Part shown: positions 19,332 through 29,100 of the stretch, piece by piece
How positions within the stretch are numbered: the first letter of the stretch is position 1
Layout of the letters: every line of letters begins with the position of its first letter
Source of the DNA: a bacterium
Lineage (GTDB): Bacteria; Eisenbacteria; RBG-16-71-46; CAIMUX01
Assembly (NCBI GenBank): GCA_030431975.1
Contig: JAUIHP010000028.1
Location: 1-64,000 of the forward strand
DNA: 64,000 nucleotides
Direction: 5' to 3'
The notes under the pieces: model-generated
Database searches by the model: none
Told to the model about the DNA's origin: nothing
Seen by the model: only the letters and a program-made list of their open reading frames with translations
Program-made: the position numbers and the translations under genes

Positions 19332-20411
19332 ATGAAGCAGCGCAAGAGAATCGTTCTGGGTGGCGGTGGGTCCGCCGGACATGTCAGCCCACTGGTTGCC
19401 CTGGCCGAGGAACTCGATCCTGAGGAATGGGAACTTCTCTTTGTGGGGTCCCACACCGGACCGGAGCGCGACCTTGTCGCTCGCGAATCCATTCCCTTCC
19501 AGAGCGTGACCACGGCAAAGGTCCGTCGTGATCGAACGGTCGGCAATCTCGGGGTTCCGTTCTCGGTGATCAAGGGTATTGCGGAGGCTCGATCGATTTT
19601 TCGAGCGTGGAAACCAAACGTCCTCTTTACGAGCGGTGGTTTCGTCAGTGTTCCGCTGGTCTACGCGGCTCGGATCTGCGGTGTTCCTGCAGTGACGTTC
19701 GAGTGCGATTTGACGCCGGGACTCGCGACGCGGGCAGTACTGCCCATGGCCACGCGGACGCTCTGCTCTTTCGACACGACCTTGGAACATTTGCCGGCAT
19801 CGAAGGCGGTTCACACCGGGCCGCTTCTGCGCAAGCGAGTACGGGAGGCGGGTGTGGCGAACCGCAATGCCGTGAACCGCGATGCCGCATCGAAGCCGCG
19901 TCTGGTCGTCTTCGGAGGTAGCCTCGGCGCGGTTCATATTAACGAAGTCGTGCGGGAGGCTTTGGACGAACTGACGTCACGAGTCGAGATCATCCACGTC
20001 TGCGGCAAAGGGAAGTCCGACCCCGCGTACGATGGGCGGCCGGGGTATGAGCAGCACGAGTATCGCCACGACCTGCCTGAGTTGCTGGCCGGCGCCGACG
20101 TCGCCGTGGCCAGAGCGGGCGCCAACTCGCTGTGGGAGTTGGTGGCGCTTCGGACTCCGACGATCGCAGTTCCCTTGTCACGCCGGGTCAGTCGCGGCGA
20201 TCAGATTCACAACGCGGAGTACTTCCGGTCCCGGAATGCGTTGGAGGTGATTCAGGACGACGATCTGACGGCGGGGAGTTTGGTCTCAGCGTTGGATCAG
20301 GTACTCGAGGGTTCCGCCGGCTACAAGGACGCCATGGCGCAGTTCCAGCTGGGAAATCGCCCGTTCGAACTCACCCGAGAAGTATTGACGGAACTCAGCG
20401 GACCCGCGTGA
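19332..20411 (+). CDS. murG: MurG-like UDP-GlcNAc glycosyltransferase
   Basis: A GT28-type, two-Rossmann glycosyltransferase (359 aa) related to MurG, which adds GlcNAc to lipid I at the inner face of the membrane. The Gly-rich loop GGGGSAGH is at residues 10-17, the acceptor-side FTSGGFVSVPLVYAAR matches MurG's GxGGY region, and the donor-side motif is present as LAGADVAVARAGANSLWEL and VPLSRRVSRGDQIHNAEYF. Unlike most murG genes it is not in a dcw cluster. It could be the cell-wall enzyme or a paralogue; a second murG elsewhere would decide. Confidence 0.8.
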   Translation: MKQRKRIVLGGGGSAGHVSPLVALAEELDPEEWELLFVGSHTGPERDLVARESIPFQSVTTAKVRRDRTVGNLGVPFSVIKGIAEARSIFRAWKPNVLFTSGGFVSVPLVYAARICGVPAVTFECDLTPGLATRAVLPMATRTLCSFDTTLEHLPASKAVHTGPLLRKRVREAGVANRNAVNRDAASKPRLVVFGGSLGAVHINEVVREALDELTSRVEIIHVCGKGKSDPAYDGRPGYEQHEYRHDLPELLAGADVAVARAGANSLWELVALRTPTIAVPLSRRVSRGDQIHNAEYFRSRNALEVIQDDDLTAGSLVSALDQVLEGSAGYKDAMAQFQLGNRPFELTREVLTELSGPA

Positions 20412-20488
20412 AGATCAGTTGAACCGTACGGTGCGCAATCGATCCGCATGTGAGCGACTGCGCCAACGTATTGCCCCAACGACGACGG

Positions 20489-23071
20489 TCAGCCGATTTC
20501 TTTGAGACTGGCCTCGATCTGCGCGCGCAACCGTTCCGGCGGATCCTGCGTCAGTGCCTTCTGCAGATTTTCCCTCGCCAGATTGGTGTCCCCGAGCGCA
20601 GCCTGCGCCATGCCGAGCCCGGCGCGGGTGGATGCGTCGTCCTTCCCGAGCTCCAGGGCTTTGGTCAGGTGTTCGACCGCTTTTGGAAAGTTCTGTCCGG
20701 ACAGACAATGGTTGCCGAGCCGGGCCTGAAAATGCGGGTTGGCGGGCTCGGCCTGCACCGCCTTGATGAAGAACGGCATGGCCTGCCCGGGTTGACCGGC
20801 AAGGACGAAACCGGAGCCGAGAATGAAGTTGCCCGCTCCGTGACTGGGATCGGCGGAGACGATGCGGTTGGCGGTGTTCACCGCAGCCTGTGGGTCGCCG
20901 ATCCTCAGCTCCGTCATAGCCTTTCCGGCAAGGAGTTCGATCTGGGGGCCGTGTTTTTCGAGTGCGGCGTCGTACACGTCCCGGGCTTCCTCCCAGCGTC
21001 CGTGCGCCTCAAACGCGCGGCCAAGCAACGCTTGCGGGGATCCGTTGGACGCCGCCTCCGGGTTGGCCTCGGCGGCCTTGTCCGCGGCCTTTCGGGCTTC
21101 GGCGAAGTCGCCAACGGCTCCCGCGGTCCGGACCCGCAGCGTCCAGGCTTCGAACGAGTCGGCCTGGTCGGGAAGGACCCGCGTCAGAATGTCATTCGCT
21201 TTCTCCGATTGTCCCTGGATGAGAATGGCTTCGGCCAGCCGGAGTTCCGTCACACCGACGTCGGCGGCGTCTGCTTCCTCGCGGAGAACGGCTTTGGCCA
21301 GGTCTTCGGCCGCGGCTCCTTCACCGAGGCGGAGCAGCACCCAGGTCTGCATGCGCCGGGCGAAACGATTCTTCGGATCCTTGGCCAGGATTCGGTCGAG
21401 GCCGGCCTTGGCCCCGACAAAGTCTTTCTGGGAAATGCTGGACCGGGCCTGGTCGAAGGCGTCGATGACCCACAGCATGTCCTTGGCGTCGGGAAGAGGG
21501 CCGTCCGAAGAGGCGCCTCCGCCGGCAATGTAGCCGAGGCTGCGAAGCTTCTGAATGGTCGCGGCGTCCATAGCCATGGTCGTCGACGTGTGGTCGTGCT
21601 CCATCCTGTCGGCGAGCATTTCGAGGAGCCGGTCGGCGCGTTCCGTGTCCGTTTCGATCTTGTTTCTTAGTTCACCCGGATCTGCCTTCAGATCGAACAT
21701 CTCCGGCTTGGTCGACATGATGTACTTGTGATCTTCGGCGACGATGCCGCGGTAGGGACTCCATCCGTAGTCGAGCTGGGGAATCAATGTTTCCATGTAA
21801 GCGACGTTGCGCGGACTTTGTCCGTCGACGATGGCCGGGATGAGAGATTGGCCGGGATAGGGCGCTCCGGGTTGGAAGGTCCCGCCCAGGACATCCATGA
21901 CGGTGGGGAAGATGTCGGTCGTCGCCGAGAGGGCGGGGATGCGGCGGTTACGGAACTTTTCTCCTGCCCATGGACCGCCGTCGGGGAGTTTCATCACCAA
22001 CGGGACAGCAACCGTCGTGTTGTAGATGAACAGACTGTGCGTCGGTTCCTGATGATCCATCAATCCTTCACCGTGATCGGCGGTCACGACGACGAGTGTG
22101 TTCTTCCAAAGTCCGTGCCGCTGCAGTTCCCGGAAGAGCCCTCCCAGATGCGCGTCGGTGAAGACGATCTCTTCGTCGTACGGATTGTCCAACAGTTCTC
22201 CATAGGGGCCGGGGGCGTCGTACGGATCGTGCGGATCGAAGTAGTGCAGCCAGCAGAACCAGGGGCCGGTCGCAGCACTCTTGATCCAGTCGAGTCCGCG
22301 TCGACTGACTTCGTCGGCCAGCCGCTGGGGGACGGGATTGCCGGCCTCGCCGGCGGAGAAGTCGTCGTCGTAGTGATCGAACCCCTGATTGAGTCCGAAC
22401 TGTGACGCCACGGGGAAGGCTCCGACGATGGCGCCGGTTGCATAGCCCATCGACCGGGTCGCCTCGGCCAGAGTTTGGAACTCCGGCGCCAGGGAGTGAA
22501 TGCCGTTGTTGCGCACCCCGTGTGCGAAAGGTTCCAGGCCGGTCAGGATGGTCGAGTGGGAGGGAAGCGTCACGGGGGCGCTGGCGTAAGCGTTGTCGAA
22601 GGTGACGCCCTCTTCGGCCATCGCGTCCAGGTTGGGGCTCGTTCCGTAAGGATAGCCGTAGAGAGAAAGCCGATCCTTGCGCACGGTGTCCAGGGTGATG
22701 AGCAGCACATTGGGACGCGTCTCCCGTCCGGCCTGGGGGCGGGAGAATCCGTCTGCGGATTCATAGGGGAACCGGACGTCGATCTGATGTTCGGCGGAGA
22801 CCGGGCCGTCTGCCGGAGCCTGCACCGCGTCCATTCTCTCGAGAGCGTCTTGCATCGAGTTGCGCTGAGCGCCGGAGGCTTCCGATTCGGTGTCCGTCCC
22901 CGCGGCAGCGCCCGGGTCGGGATTCTCGGCGTCTCCCGAGCAAGCCATGGCGAAGAGGGAGAGTAGGGACGAGCCGAGGCAAAGCCAGTATGCTCGGCTG
23001 AACTTCGGATGTGGCGGCGCCGGGTTGGGCCGCGTTTGGAGAGTCCGGTCGGACGATTTCTGAATCTGCAT
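20489..23071 (-). CDS. Sulfatase-fold lipoprotein with TPR repeats (copy 1)
   Basis: An 860-residue envelope protein. A basic N-terminus, a hydrophobic stretch and lipobox FAMAC (C44) indicate a lipoprotein. Residues ~118-480 are an alkaline-phosphatase/sulfatase-superfamily hydrolase: NVLLITLDTVRKDRL holds the first metal Asp (D128), and TADHGEGLMDHQEPTHS the later metal site. The nucleophile position reads T168-L-P-S-H172, not C/S-x-P-x-R, so it cannot carry formylglycine. Residues ~510-860 are TPR repeats. The -10-like TAGAAT at 23078-23083 ends six bases before the ATG, so the mRNA may be leaderless. It is paralogous to 56833-59451. Confidence 0.85.
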   Translation of the reverse strand: MQIQKSSDRTLQTRPNPAPPHPKFSRAYWLCLGSSLLSLFAMACSGDAENPDPGAAAGTDTESEASGAQRNSMQDALERMDAVQAPADGPVSAEHQIDVRFPYESADGFSRPQAGRETRPNVLLITLDTVRKDRLSLYGYPYGTSPNLDAMAEEGVTFDNAYASAPVTLPSHSTILTGLEPFAHGVRNNGIHSLAPEFQTLAEATRSMGYATGAIVGAFPVASQFGLNQGFDHYDDDFSAGEAGNPVPQRLADEVSRRGLDWIKSAATGPWFCWLHYFDPHDPYDAPGPYGELLDNPYDEEIVFTDAHLGGLFRELQRHGLWKNTLVVVTADHGEGLMDHQEPTHSLFIYNTTVAVPLVMKLPDGGPWAGEKFRNRRIPALSATTDIFPTVMDVLGGTFQPGAPYPGQSLIPAIVDGQSPRNVAYMETLIPQLDYGWSPYRGIVAEDHKYIMSTKPEMFDLKADPGELRNKIETDTERADRLLEMLADRMEHDHTSTTMAMDAATIQKLRSLGYIAGGGASSDGPLPDAKDMLWVIDAFDQARSSISQKDFVGAKAGLDRILAKDPKNRFARRMQTWVLLRLGEGAAAEDLAKAVLREEADAADVGVTELRLAEAILIQGQSEKANDILTRVLPDQADSFEAWTLRVRTAGAVGDFAEARKAADKAAEANPEAASNGSPQALLGRAFEAHGRWEEARDVYDAALEKHGPQIELLAGKAMTELRIGDPQAAVNTANRIVSADPSHGAGNFILGSGFVLAGQPGQAMPFFIKAVQAEPANPHFQARLGNHCLSGQNFPKAVEHLTKALELGKDDASTRAGLGMAQAALGDTNLARENLQKALTQDPPERLRAQIEASLKEIG

Positions 23072-23126
23072 CCGGAGATTCTAACGCGGCCTCAGCGAGA
23101 GCGGCCAGCGAATCAGGGAGACGATC

Positions 23127-23966
23127 TTGGACGAGATGACGCCCATTCCAGGCTTTCACTTTCCCCTTTCTTCCGGACTGTTTCGGCTGGCCTGCCGCGG
23201 TCTCGATCTGGAGCCGGAGCATCGGGCTCTCGACCTTCTTTCCGGGAGCGGCGCGGCGGCCTTGGAATTGGCCCGGGAAACGGGGTGCGAAGTCCTGTCC
23301 GTCGACTCGAACGAGCCGGGCTTGCGGGAAGCGCGGGAGTGGTCGCGGACTTTGGGACTGCAGGATCGTGTGACCTTCCGCTCGATGGATCCGCAAAGAC
23401 TCGACCTTCCGGCCCGTCACTTCGATGCGGTCCTGGCCGTGGGCGGGGCGCCGACTGTTCTTGGCCGTCCACAGATGCTGGAGCGGGCGGCCATTCACCT
23501 CGTTCCCGGCGGGCGGATGCTCTTGGCCGATCTCGTCTACCTGAATTCGGATCCACCGGCGGCGGCCGGGCCCCTCCTGCGAAAGGCGGGGCCGGACGGC
23601 GAGCCGTTGGAAGTTCGCTCCAACGTCCCGGAGCCGATTGTTCGCGTCGTATTCGAGCAGGGGCGCCACCAGATCGATACCGAGTCGGACTATCGACAGC
23701 TCTTGGAGGCGTTGGGGTATGAAGTCGAGTTCAGCTTCCTTGTGCCGGAAAGCGAGTGGGCGGCCTACTTCGACCGGTCGAGGAAACGGCTTGGGGACGG
23801 TTCCTCGGAGCACGTCGGAGTGACGGAAGTGGACGGTATGGAAACGCCCGGCCCCGATCCGGGCCAGGCGTTGTCCGAGGAAGCTGCCGCCATGTTCGCC
23901 TACGGCGGACGGGCGACGGTGGGCTATATGGTCCTGGTCGCGCGGTACGCGGCGCTCGACAACTAA
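23127..23966 (+). CDS. Class I SAM-dependent methyltransferase
   Basis: A 279-residue Rossmann methyltransferase. Motif I is ALDLLSGSGAAALELA near residue 34, followed by the acidic VLSVDSNEPGL of motif II, and DAVLAVGGAP of motif IV; a post-I proline/arginine region and HLVPGGRMLLADLVYL (motif VI) follow. It resembles ubiquinone/sterol-type C-methyltransferases in the core but I cannot name a substrate. The start is TTG at 23127, six bases after GGGAG; an ATG at 23136 is the alternative. It is divergent from the sulfatase-fold gene. Confidence 0.78.
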   Translation: MDEMTPIPGFHFPLSSGLFRLACRGLDLEPEHRALDLLSGSGAAALELARETGCEVLSVDSNEPGLREAREWSRTLGLQDRVTFRSMDPQRLDLPARHFDAVLAVGGAPTVLGRPQMLERAAIHLVPGGRMLLADLVYLNSDPPAAAGPLLRKAGPDGEPLEVRSNVPEPIVRVVFEQGRHQIDTESDYRQLLEALGYEVEFSFLVPESEWAAYFDRSRKRLGDGSSEHVGVTEVDGMETPGPDPGQALSEEAAAMFAYGGRATVGYMVLVARYAALDN

Positions 23967-24088
23967 CCGAACTCGAGCCACCTTTCGCTCGATCCGGGAT
24001 CCGGTCGAGGCACCGCTAACACTTCGAGCTAGCGACTATCGACGCTTCGGTGTCGGTGCCGGTGCCGAATCTGGTAAGGACGGGCCCG

Positions 24089-24982
24089 CTACCGAAAGAC
24101 TCGTTTGACGCCACCCCACGTCGACTCGTGGACCGGGACGATGCATTCGTCACAGCTGGTATCGGGTCCCAACCAGTCACCGGTGCAGTCGGCTTCAGTC
24201 GTGATCTCGCAGTTCTGTCCACCATCGAGACAGCAGGCGCCCAACACCGGTTCGCAGTCGGCGGTGTCGCAATCGGTTCCCTCACCCTGGAAGGATCCGC
24301 CCGCCAGCTCGCAATCTTCGACGAGCGTGACTGTGCAGCTACCGTCATCGAAGCAGCATGCGCCCGGAGGGCCTTCCTGTGGGCAGGGTGCAGATCCGTC
24401 GGTCATAAAACCGAGATACCCAAGTGCCGTGATCGGGTCCAACTCGGAGGGAACACTATCGTCGGCGAAGTTTGCTCCCTGGGTCGGGTGCGGGATCAGA
24501 TCGAACGTGTTCGGATTCCCATAGTAGTTGTACGCCGCGAACCAGTAGATGCGATTGATCGAGGCTTCCTGCGGGGTCGTGAAGGTCAGCGCGGTCCCGG
24601 ATCCCGCATCCGGCCAATCACTGGTTGCCAGTTCGAAGTCTCCACAGGTTTCCCACGCCGCCAGGAAGACCTCGGCGTCGTTGTAGTCGATGCCGAAGGT
24701 TACGCCCTGCAGTCGCGGCGACGCTTCGGGGCGGAACGCAGCGTAGATCTCGAAGGTGATCGTGTCGGTGAAGTCATACCGCACATCGGCGTCCTCGCAC
24801 GTGTCGAGGCTGCCGCTACAGGGTTCCGGCTCGGCGGTGAAGACGGCAGCCGCGCCAAAGAAGGGAACGATGTGGGGAACGAGGACTCCGTCGGTGTTGG
24901 GTCCGGCCTGAGTCTCTCCGGTAGTCGAGGAGAGCAGAGCCGCCAACACTACGGGCAGGGCGAGTCGAAACGGTCTGTTCAT
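24089..24982 (-). CDS. Secreted Cys-rich protein with WG-x-K C-terminal motif
   Basis: A 297-residue protein of unknown function with a signal peptide (cleavage likely near TGETQA). A central ~150-residue domain shares long stretches with the large secreted protein at 52874: a GIDYND strand, WFAAYN, HPTQGANFADDSVP and LGYLGF. Two Cys-pair repeats follow, GACCFDDGSC and GACCLDGGQNC, each with an ED/AD-C partner. The last residues, HESTWGGVKRVFR, resemble the tail of the neighbour at 25062. AAGGGG precedes the ATG by nine bases. Same strand as 25062 and the sigma-54 activator. Confidence 0.75.
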   Translation of the reverse strand: MNRPFRLALPVVLAALLSSTTGETQAGPNTDGVLVPHIVPFFGAAAVFTAEPEPCSGSLDTCEDADVRYDFTDTITFEIYAAFRPEASPRLQGVTFGIDYNDAEVFLAAWETCGDFELATSDWPDAGSGTALTFTTPQEASINRIYWFAAYNYYGNPNTFDLIPHPTQGANFADDSVPSELDPITALGYLGFMTDGSAPCPQEGPPGACCFDDGSCTVTLVEDCELAGGSFQGEGTDCDTADCEPVLGACCLDGGQNCEITTEADCTGDWLGPDTSCDECIVPVHESTWGGVKRVFR

Positions 24983-25033
24983 GAGTGGATCCCCTTTGAA
25001 TAGCTAGCCGAGATTGAGAGAGGGGCCACTTTC

Positions 25034-25039
25034 AGTATA
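25034..25039 (-). promoter_or_regulatory. Candidate -10 box for the 24089-24982 gene
   Basis: TATACT on the minus strand lies in the gap between the two secreted-protein genes and would start transcription roughly 45 bases ahead of the ATG at 24982. No convincing -35 hexamer is visible, so this is a weak call. Confidence 0.3.
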
Positions 25040-25061
25040 GCGTCTTTGGGTACGGAAACGG

Positions 25062-26147
25062 CTACCTTCGTCGCGCATCGACAGGGTCCGGAGCACCTTC
25101 ATGAAAGATCTGTTTGATCGATCCCCAGCTACGATCCGCCTGGAGGATTCCGCAGACCTGGCCCGGAACCCAGTTCGGGAAGCCGATGGAGCAGAGCAAC
25201 GGGAAGAAGGTGACGCCTCCTCCACTCGTCGTCCAGTTCCAACCGTCCGGAGGCGCGGCGCCGTCCGGGCAGTCTCCGTAGCAGATCGAAGGAGGTGCGC
25301 CGTCGAAGCCCTTCTGGTAGACGCGCACGCCGTTCGAATCGAACAGGTCGATGCGGAGCGCCTGGTCGAGTTGCAGGTCGGGGTCCACTTCGTGGCCGAG
25401 AAACCCTCCCGCAGGAACGATGCCCGAGAGGAACTGGACCCCGTAAGCCGTCGTCAGGTACCAACCGTTGATGTCGACGCCCGGTGCCGGTGCGGCCGAA
25501 GCCGGTCCGCAGAACTCGACCGAGTCGGCCAGGGTTGCGTTCGGATTGAGGAAGAGTTCGTTGATGCAGATGTCCCGGCCAAGGTCGGGATTTGGGACGT
25601 CATTCGCGCCGCCCATAGTTCCCGTCAGGTCCAAAGTCCAAAAACGTCCGTCGAGCGCCGGTCTCCGTGGGGCTTCCGGGTTGGAGGCGTCCGGCGAGCG
25701 GCAGAGCGTGACGGTTCCGAAACCTCCGAAAGTCGGAGGAGCGGGTGCGCCGCCGACGTTTCCGTAGCGGACCCGGTCCTGCATCGTGTTGACGTCGTCG
25801 ATGATGCCTGCCCATCCGCCGATGGGCTCGAAGATGTCTCCCAAACCGGCGATAACTTTGTGCTCGCCTGGGAGGATGATGGTCTGTGAAAGAGGAATCG
25901 TTCCCTTCGAACCCGCGATCTTCCAACCGTGAAGACTGACTGCGTTTGGACCGCTGTTGTAGATTTCGACGCTGGCCTGCGTCGACGGGCGCGTTACGAG
26001 CTCGTTCAGAAAGATCTCCGCATCGGCCCGGGTACATGTCCCAAGGACGGCGAGAAACGCAAACGTTCGCCACAGAATCCGCGCGATGATCCTTGTCGAA
26101 GTGTCGCGGGACTCAACTCGGGTTCGGACGAACGGTTCTGGTCTCAT
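25062..26147 (-). CDS. Secreted protein with two lamin-tail-like domains
   Basis: A 361-residue exported protein. After a long basic n-region, a signal peptide ends near TRADAE. Two Ig-like segments follow, each opening with the lamin-tail pattern: IFLNELVTRPSTQASVEIYN and DICINELFLNPNATLADSVE, both with an LxGW or INGW strand. Lamin-tail domains in bacteria occur in surface or secreted proteins, often with nucleases. Near the C-terminus is DRSWGSIKQIF, like the neighbour's WGGVKRVF. The start at 26147 has AGGAG ten bases upstream; an ATG at 26186, overlapping the activator stop (ATGA), is the alternative. Function is unknown. Confidence 0.72.
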   Translation of the reverse strand: MRPEPFVRTRVESRDTSTRIIARILWRTFAFLAVLGTCTRADAEIFLNELVTRPSTQASVEIYNSGPNAVSLHGWKIAGSKGTIPLSQTIILPGEHKVIAGLGDIFEPIGGWAGIIDDVNTMQDRVRYGNVGGAPAPPTFGGFGTVTLCRSPDASNPEAPRRPALDGRFWTLDLTGTMGGANDVPNPDLGRDICINELFLNPNATLADSVEFCGPASAAPAPGVDINGWYLTTAYGVQFLSGIVPAGGFLGHEVDPDLQLDQALRIDLFDSNGVRVYQKGFDGAPPSICYGDCPDGAAPPDGWNWTTSGGGVTFFPLLCSIGFPNWVPGQVCGILQADRSWGSIKQIFHEGAPDPVDARRR

Positions 26148-26182
26148 GCTTCGATCACTCCTGGTGGCAAGCTCGTGATGTT

Positions 26183-29100
26183 TCATCGCGTCGGCGGTGA
26201 GGGGGCGTTCCGCTTTCGGGAATCGACGCCACGGCCGCCTTTTCGTATTCCGTACCGGCGCATCTTGTAGCGCATCGTCGGTTCTTTCAGACCGATGAGG
26301 CGCGCGGCCAACGATTGGTTCCAGTCACACTCTTCGAGGGTCTTGCGAATGATCGCTCCCTCGACGCTCATGATGCGCGCTTCCAGTGTTTCCCCGGGTC
26401 GAAGGACGGAACTCGCGGCGACTTCGCTCTCGTGCTCCTCCTCGTCGACCGCGGCCGCACGAAGCTTCGCCGGGAGGTCCTCGACACGGATCGGGTTCCC
26501 GCTGCCGACGGCGACCAGATACTCGATGGTGTTTCGGAGCTCTCGGATGTTTCCGGGCCAGTTGTAGGCCGTGAGCAGCTCGACCGCTCTTTCCTCGATG
26601 GAAATGGGCGCACATTCCTTCCGAACGGCGAACTCATGAAGAAAGTGGCGAACCAGTTCGACCGTGTCCGACTTGCGCCGTCGTAGCGGCGGGATCTCGA
26701 TGGGGACGACGTTGATCCGGTAGAACAAGTCTTCACGGAACCGGCCGGCCGCGATCTCGTCCTCCAGGCGGCGGCTGGTTGCGCCGACGATGCGAATGTC
26801 GACTCGAATCGGAGTGCGCCCCCCGACTCTGGTGAACTCTCTTTCCTGAAGGAAGCGCAACAGCTTGGTTTGGGTTGCCAGGTCCATGTCGCCGATCTCG
26901 TCGAGGAAGAGCGTTCCTTTGTCCGCCAGTTCGACCTGGCCGGGTCGATGGGTGGTGGCTCCGGTGAACGCGCCCTTTTCGTGCCCGAAGAGTTCGGCTT
27001 CGATGAGCTCTCTTGGAATCGAGGGGCAGCTGATCGCCACAAAGGGACCCGTCCGTCGTGGGCTCGTGTTGTGGAGCGCACGGGCAACCAACTCTTTCCC
27101 GGTTCCGCTTTCGCCGTGGACGAAGACACTGGCGTCCGATGATGCCACACGTCGAATCGAATCGTAGATCTGCTGCATTTCCCGGCTGGTTCCGACCATG
27201 CCTTCGAAGGCCGGTCCGACCGTGGCAGTTGTTTCCTGGACGCTGGGCTCAGACGGCGCGCTCGTAGCTGTGGCCGCCGGTGCGGAACTCCGTAGAAGTG
27301 CGAGCCAGGCTCCCAACGCCTCCAGCACACGAAGCAGATTCGGCGGGTTTCCGGGCGCCGCATCCGGAGAGGAGGGTTCGTCTCCACGAAATGCGAGAAA
27401 CAATTCTGTTTCCGGCCCGGGTCCGGGAATCGGAATCGTCGCGACGTAGGGACGCCTGTCTTCGGATACATCGACGTCGTCCCACCGAAAGTGTGCTTTG
27501 TTCGTCCGTCGCGCCGTGTGGATCAACGCCTCCAGGGCGTAGAGTTCCTCGTTCGTCTTCCATCTCGTCGTCGTTTCGCGTCCGGATCTCAGAAACTCGA
27601 CGAACGTCAGGGAAAATTGGTCCTGCAGATACTCGGCGACTTTGGACAGGGCTTGTCCACCGTCGGCGTCTGTGCCCAGGATGCGCGCGACCTCCTGAAA
27701 CATCGTGAGGTTCCGGTCTTCGCGACCCGACGCCTTCGGCGATTGCTCGAGTTCGGACCGAACGGCGAGAGCCTTTTCGACCTGAGTGTCGAGCCCGTTC
27801 CTGCGCGCCAATTCCACCGCTGAAGCCAAGGTATCCAGAGCTTGAGCACGAGACAACGACCATTCGGCCCGGCCCAGAAGGGTCAGGGCGTTCCACTCCA
27901 GGGTTGCATTGCCGACTCTTCGGAAGAACTCGGCAGCCTGGCGAAGATGCCGTGCTGCGGCCTCGGAAGCACTCGCCTCGAGGAAGAGTTCCCCGAGCAG
28001 GGAACGGCACTGCGAAAGCAGGTAGAGATCTTTCAGGCTACGAAAGTCTTCATGTGCTTTGAGGAGGGCGCCACGGGCCTCCTCGATCCGCCCCGTCCGA
28101 AGCAGCGCTTCCCCGCGGACACGAAGCGATTCGGCCCGTTGTCGCGGATGGTCTCCCTCCTGTGCGAGCGACTCCGCTTCCGAGGCGTGCTCGAGGGCAC
28201 GATCCGGAAGTCCTCGCGCCAACGCTACGCTTGCTTGCAGGAGGCGGGCTTCACTACGAATACCACCCAGCTTCGACTCAACAGAGAGAGCGGTGACCTC
28301 GTCGGCCAGCGTCTCGGCCGCATCGATGTCGCCGAGGGCCAGGAGTGAAAGCGCGAGATTGATTCTGGGTTGGGTTGCCCCTTCGACGTGGCCGAGTTCG
28401 TCGACGAGTTGCATCGAACGGCGTGCCCAGTCCACTGCCTGCTCGTACTTGCCCGCGATTCTGTAGACAAGTCCGAGGTTGTTCATGAATATGGCTTGTC
28501 CGGCTCCGTCGCCGACGAGTTCCAGGCGTCGCAGGCACTCCAACAAGAGCCGCTGGGACTCTTCCGCCTCACCCCGGTAGGAGCAGAGCAGACCCAGATT
28601 TCCGAGCGTCCAGGCATAACGTCGGGACTCACCGATTTCGGTGTAAAGATCGCGAGCGCGTTCGAAGTTACGGGTCGAGGACCGGTAGTCGCCGCGATGC
28701 ATTTGCGCGACGGCGAGGTTGTTGTAGGCCAGGGCCAGCGCTTCCTGGTCGCCTCGTTCGTCGAACAGCTCCAGACATTGTTTGTAGTGGGCGATGGCTT
28801 CCGTCAGCTGTCCCTGCGCCAGGTGTATGTTCGCAAGCTGATAGTGATTGCGACTGATGAGTTCGGTATCGCCGAGAGCCTCGCGAATGCGAAGCGCTTC
28901 CGTCAGACAATGAAGAGCGGCCGCCGGATCCCCCAGCCGGCGTTCGACCGGACAGAGCTGCTCCAGGGCCCGCGCTCGGACGGCGCCGGGAACGGAGCTG
29001 GCGGACAACTGAAGGCTGCGCTTGAGTTCTCTCCGCGCGCCGTGAAGGTCTCCGGCCGCCATGCGAAGCGTACCGAGTTTGCACGAGCATCGAGCCGCGC

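Noticed and set aside
20405-20480. Possible degenerate copy of the ~164-bp repeat after the MurG-like gene
   Set aside because: Only GCGCAATC and a few scattered bases resemble the family; no terminal inverted repeats.
20450-21670. 406-codon plus-strand frame opposite the first sulfatase-fold gene
   Set aside because: Antisense to the TPR region of a well-supported gene.
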